Origin: Verrucomicrobiota bacterium
Lineage (GTDB): Bacteria > Verrucomicrobiota > Verrucomicrobiia > Verrucomicrobiales > Verrucomicrobiaceae
Direction of reading: 5' to 3'
DNA: 20,132 nt
Assembly: GCA_021413535.1 (NCBI GenBank)
Contig: JAIOQF010000281.1
Span: 1-20,132 of the forward strand
A program made the position numbers and the translations under genes. The notes under the pieces are model-generated. The model was not told the DNA's origin and made no database searches. It saw only the letters and a list, made by a program, of their open reading frames with translations. Shown piece by piece: positions 14,719-20,132 of this stretch (its first letter is position 1; every line of letters begins with the position of its first letter).

Positions 14719-15636
14719 CTAGAGACGGATGCAGATGTCAAACGTGAATCGATCGTCGGTGAGACCGTGGGGATCGATCACCGCTTTTTCGTAGGCAACG
14801 CCGAGATCCATGTTCTTCGTCAGACGGGAACGGAAACCTCCGCCGATGGTCATCTGGGTGACATTGCCGGCATTCGATGAGCCGAAGTTGATCACGTCAT
14901 AACCCTCGCTGTTGAGTGGGAGATTGTTGCCGTGGGAGAGCACCGTCCAGCCGTTTGCTTCCACGAAGGGGATGAACCATTGGCAGACACGGTAGTCGGC
15001 GTGCACGCTATAGTGCAGGCTCGTGCTTTGTTCGTTCGTGTCATTGGGAACCATCAGGCCGAGGTTGCCGATGAGGTGAAACTTGTCCCAGCCCTTTTCC
15101 GCCGAGGCGAAGATGTTCCATACGCCTGAGCCGCGACCCTGGAAAATTTCCTGGTTGCCGAGCGGGATGGAGAAGGTCAAGCCGGGAGTGAGAATGAAAT
15201 GATGCTCCTTGTCATCGATCAGCGCGTATTTGACCCCCAAAGCGACGTCCATCCACCCGCTCAGATTCGCGCCCGTTCCAGTATTGATATTCATGTAGCC
15301 ATCCTCGGTGGCGATGATCGCCAGCCGGTCGGTGATCGCATAGCGAATTTGGAGCGCGTAGAGTTCTGCGGTGCCGCCCTGGGTGATGAAGTCCTTGTCG
15401 ATCCGGTGGTAGGCGAAGATCGGACGGATTTCGGTGCGGATGACCGGGTCTTCGAAGAAGATCGGGTTTGTGACCGGAGAGATGGTATCCACCTTCCAGT
15501 CAATGGCGTCCGTGATGGTGGGCGCCGGGGATTTGGCTGAGAGCGCTGGGGAACCGGCGCGTGCGGGAGCAAGGGCAACGCACGATGCAAGAGCGATCGC
15601 GCACAGGAGTCGGGGGAGTTTGGGTTGTGGTTTCAT
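14719..15636 (-). CDS. Outer-membrane beta-barrel protein (MetA-pathway phenol-type / transporter family), unknown substrate
   Basis: Encodes 305 residues. A signal peptide (about 1-27, ending ARA-GS) is followed by alternating amphipathic strands typical of a small outer-membrane barrel: for example RPIFAYHRI, ELYALQIRYAIT, GWMDVALGVKYAL, HFILTPGLTFSIP, FHLIGNLGL, LHYSVHADYRV, MTIGGGFRSRL and RFTFDICIRL at the end. The pattern fits proteins annotated as putative transporters of the meta-pathway phenol-degradation type, whose substrates are usually unknown. It ends in Leu rather than the usual Phe. Single-gene unit: a strong terminator follows and the gene upstream is divergent acnA. Confidence 0.78.
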   Translation of the reverse strand: MKPQPKLPRLLCAIALASCVALAPARAGSPALSAKSPAPTITDAIDWKVDTISPVTNPIFFEDPVIRTEIRPIFAYHRIDKDFITQGGTAELYALQIRYAITDRLAIIATEDGYMNINTGTGANLSGWMDVALGVKYALIDDKEHHFILTPGLTFSIPLGNQEIFQGRGSGVWNIFASAEKGWDKFHLIGNLGLMVPNDTNEQSTSLHYSVHADYRVCQWFIPFVEANGWTVLSHGNNLPLNSEGYDVINFGSSNAGNVTQMTIGGGFRSRLTKNMDLGVAYEKAVIDPHGLTDDRFTFDICIRL

Positions 15637-15804
15637 GAGCGAAACTTATGCCCCTTGGCTCACATCTTTCTGTGCACATCTTGTCAACCCGTCACCGCAT
15701 CGTGGGTTTCATATTCGTTTCGTGCATTTTTCTTGCGCGTTGGCGGTTGAAGCGCCGCATTGCCGCGTTAGGCTGATAGCCCACTTTCAAATCCGACTTA
15801 CATC
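15637..15804. promoter_or_regulatory. Divergent region between the beta-barrel gene and acnA
   Basis: 168 bp with no open frame of note. Promoters for both genes should be here. I see no confident -35/-10 pair, iron-box or other operator. Confidence 0.4.
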
Positions 15805-18645
<2,841 letters not shown>

Positions 18646-18670
18646 ATCGCGATTTTCAAATCGAATCAAA

Positions 18671-18707
18671 GAACATGCCGCCGCAAATCGCGACGGCATG
18701 TTCGTTT
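18671..18707 (+). terminator. Hairpin terminator after acnA
   Basis: A perfect 10-bp inverted repeat, GAACATGCCG (18671-18680) and CGGCATGTTC (18694-18703), with a smaller CGC/GCG pair inside. It lies 25 bp past the acnA stop. The following GTTTAG has only three T, so termination may be modest. It also forms the leader of the next gene. Confidence 0.6.
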
Positions 18708-18721
18708 AGAGTTCAAAACCG

Positions 18722-19045
18722 ATGAACGAACCCGACGAACCACTTCCCATAGAAGAGCCCGTCGAGATCCCCATCATGAACGAACTCGATCTGCACACGT
18801 TTCGCGCGGATGAGATCGGCGATCTGTTGCCGGAATATTTTTCCGAATGCCGCAAGAGGAACATCCTCGCAGTGCGAGTGATTCACGGGAAAGGCACCGG
18901 CGCGCTGCGTGAGGGTGTGCATCGTCTGCTGGAGCAGATGCCCGGCGTCGCTTCGTGGACCTGGCCTGCGGGAGTTCAGTCGGGCGGCTGGGGCGCGACC
19001 TGGGTTTATTTGAAAACCACCAAAAATATCAACGAGCCGACTTGA
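18722..19045 (+). CDS. Small Smr-domain protein
   Basis: Encodes 107 residues. An acidic, Pro-rich N-terminus (2-18) precedes a stand-alone Smr domain: ELDLHTF (21-27) and VIHGKGTGALREGV (53-66), followed by GGWGATWVYLK. Smr domains bind and often cut nucleic acids; they are found at the C-terminus of MutS2 and as small free proteins. The LDLH and HGKG motifs usually associated with activity are both present. ATG 18722 is the first start; a second in-frame ATG at 18776 begins directly at the domain. No clear ribosome binding site. It lies 76 bp after acnA, separated by a hairpin. Confidence 0.85.
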   Translation: MNEPDEPLPIEEPVEIPIMNELDLHTFRADEIGDLLPEYFSECRKRNILAVRVIHGKGTGALREGVHRLLEQMPGVASWTWPAGVQSGGWGATWVYLKTTKNINEPT

Positions 19046-19062
19046 TGCGAGGCATCGCGCAT

Positions 19063-19167
19063 TTAGGGCACCGCGATTGAGATCGTCGACGACGTGTTCT
19101 TGGTCGCGTCGTAGGCGAAGCCCGTGAACGTTATGTTGATGACCGTGAAGGTGATCATGCCAGTCAG
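19063..19167 (-). pseudogene. Decayed C-terminal fragment of an Ig-like repeat protein
   Basis: On the minus strand 34 codons and a TAA match the end of the repeat in the neighbouring 19366 gene: ITFTVINITFTGFAYDATKN here, against FTFTVTGITLTGYTYDATKN there. Upstream the frame runs through unrelated sequence to an in-frame stop near 19205. There is no start or domain beginning, so this is a relic of a repeat copy. It lies between the Smr gene and the inverted-repeat element; together they account for the otherwise gene-free 19046-19365. Confidence 0.75.
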
Positions 19168-19222
19168 TTTCGAGGCTGTGTGGTGTTGTGGGTTGCAGCA
19201 CTAACTTTTCGCTGCTTCTCAC

Positions 19223-19349
19223 TAGAGCGGATAAATTATTGTCGTAGCCGCGCTTCGTGAGAACGCGGGAAGCTTGGAAGTTTTGCAGCCAGATGATTTT
19301 GTCCCGCACTCTTACGAGATGCGGCTACGATTTTTTTTATTATGCTCTA
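19223..19349. repeat. 127-bp inverted-repeat element with paired GTAG palindromes (BIME/MITE-like)
   Basis: The ends are TAGAGC (19223-19228) and GCTCTA (19344-19349), each followed inward by 13 bases of different sequence and then TCGTAGCCGC or its complement. Each arm holds a hairpin after GTAG: CCGCG-c-TTC-GTGA-GAA-CGCGG at 19248-19268, and on the other strand CCGCA-t-CTC-GTAA-GAG-TGCGG (19304-19324). Both arms keep base-pairing although their bases differ. A 35-base spacer separates the arms. No open frame of its own. The T-rich stretch 19331-19338 next to a hairpin could also terminate transcription in the + direction. Confidence 0.8.
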
Positions 19350-19365
19350 ACAACTAGCAAACTGG

Positions 19366-20132
19366 TTACGGAGGCGTGATGGAATTGGCGGTGAGGGTGT
19401 TTTTGGTCGCATCGTAAGTGTAACCTGCGAGGGTGATTCCGGTGACGGTGAAGGTGAAGGTTCCCTTGGTAGTCGTAGATGCTGATGTTAGAACTGCGGT
19501 GCCGGTGGTCCCGGACGTAGCCATCACACCGGTCGCGCTCACCACGCCGGACCAGTCACCCTTGACCACCGCTCCTGAGATGGGGGCTCCGCTGTAGGGG
19601 TTCACGACGGTGACCGTGGCTTTGGTGGTGTATTTGCCGCTACGAACGGCTGTGCTCATGGCGATGCCGGAAACGCTCAGCACATTGGGCGGAGGTATGA
19701 CCGAGGCTGACGAGATCTTGTTCTTCGTCGCATCGTAGGTGTAGCCCGTGAGGGTGATGCCCGTGACCGTAAAGGTGAACGTCCCCGCGGTGGGCGTTAT
19801 GGCCGAGGTCAGAATGGCGGCTCCGTTGGTGCCGGTGGTGGCCGTGACGCCGACGGCGCTGGTGGCACCAGACCAGTTGCCCTTGACCACCGCTCCTGAG
19901 ACGGGGGCTCCGGTGTAGGGGTTCACGACCGTGATCGTGGCTTTGGCCGTGTAATTGCTGGAGGCGAAAGTGGTGCTCATGGCGATGCCGGAAACGCTCA
20001 GCACATTGGGCGGAGGTATGATCGAGGCTGACGAGACCGTGTTCTTCGTCGCGTCGTAGGTGTAGGCTGTGAGGGTGATGCCCGTGACCGTGAAGGTGAA
20101 CGTCCCCGCGGTGGGCGTTATGGCCGAGGTCA
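19366..20132 (-). CDS. C-terminal part of a large surface protein of tandem Ig-like (Big-type) repeats, 5' end beyond the window
   Basis: The minus-strand frame is open from the right edge to a TAA at 19366-19368, giving 254 visible residues; the true start lies outside. It consists of 107-residue repeats. Each contains a Thr-rich strand (GTFTFTVTGITLTGYTYDATKN), a linker with IPPPNVLSVSGIAMST, then a domain with ATVTVVNPY-GAP-SGAVVKG-WSG and TTGTNG-A-LTSA. This is an immunoglobulin-like beta-sandwich of the kind that decorates secreted peptidases and adhesins, with a strand order typical of Big domains. No sorting signal or anchor is visible at the end (ANSITPP). The protein is presumably exported; its N-terminal part would tell what it does. 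Confidence 0.82.
   Translation of the reverse strand, partial: TSAITPTAGTFTFTVTGITLTAYTYDATKNTVSSASIIPPPNVLSVSGIAMSTTFASSNYTAKATITVVNPYTGAPVSGAVVKGNWSGATSAVGVTATTGTNGAAILTSAITPTAGTFTFTVTGITLTGYTYDATKNKISSASVIPPPNVLSVSGIAMSTAVRSGKYTTKATVTVVNPYSGAPISGAVVKGDWSGVVSATGVMATSGTTGTAVLTSASTTTKGTFTFTVTGITLAGYTYDATKNTLTANSITPP
19366..20132. repeat. Tandem 321-bp DNA repeats inside the Ig-like gene
   Basis: The same landmarks recur 321 bp apart: GCACATTGGG at 19680 and 20001, and CTTGACCACC at 19561 and 19882. By eye, 20001-20132 matches 19680-19811 at 125 of 132 bases. The final unit (19366 to about 19679) is more diverged and ends in the stop codon. The array continues beyond the window. Confidence 0.85.

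Noticed and set aside
18713..19309. A 198-codon open frame on the minus strand across the Smr gene and the inverted-repeat element
   Set aside because: It is antisense to a clear Smr domain, and its start lies inside the palindromic element. It has no family motif.

Overview
The window looks like a chromosomal stretch of a moderately GC-rich Gram-negative bacterium, most probably a verrucomicrobium. I infer this from the mix of genes: a phosphatase and STAS pair, an HTTM membrane protein with a small partner, VirJ and MprF domains on one chain, a large protein of Ig-like repeats, weak Shine-Dalgarno signals, and GTAG-headed palindromes between genes. No 16S rRNA or other marker gene is present, so this placement is an inference. 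There are no rRNA or tRNA genes, CRISPR arrays, transposases or phage genes.

Layout. 1-279 (-) is the start of grpE. 464-3540 (-) is a three-gene group: a STAS anti-anti-sigma protein, a GAF-SpoIIE phosphatase and a TPR lipoprotein; together the first two look like a partner-switching signalling module. 3641-4141 (-) is an unknown lipoprotein with its own terminator. 4242-6684 (+) is a tight operon of an MBL-fold nuclease, mobA and fdhD with overlapping genes, linking molybdenum cofactor maturation with a nucleic-acid hydrolase. 6808-7029 (+) is a small membrane protein whose stop codon abuts that of a convergent HAD phosphatase (7030-7764, -). ilvC (7879-8907, -) ends at a near-perfect terminator.

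9020-11597 (+) is a large gene that fuses a VirJ/AcvB-like hydrolase to an MprF-like membrane and lipid-aminoacylation module; it is broken near its C-terminus by a frame change and a lost block. Downstream on the + strand lie an FKBP isomerase, a small membrane-anchored protein coupled to an HTTM protein, and the pseudouridine synthase rluE. A beta-barrel protein (14719-15636, -) lies divergent to aconitase acnA (15805-18645, +), which is followed by a small Smr-domain protein. The right end (19366 to beyond 20132, -) is the C-terminal part of a large surface protein made of nearly identical 321-bp repeats, with a decayed fragment of the same repeat at 19063-19167.

The most notable structure outside the genes is a family of short palindromes headed by GTAG, with GTGA or GTAA loops, at 6681-6704, 13914-14001 (inverted pair) and 19223-19349 (inverted pair with conserved flanks). 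They resemble REP/BIME elements. One supplies the stop codon of fdhD and another supplies the last codons and stop of the HTTM gene. The most notable protein is the VirJ-MprF fusion, which would place a lipid-modifying and a possible lipid-demodifying activity on one polypeptide.
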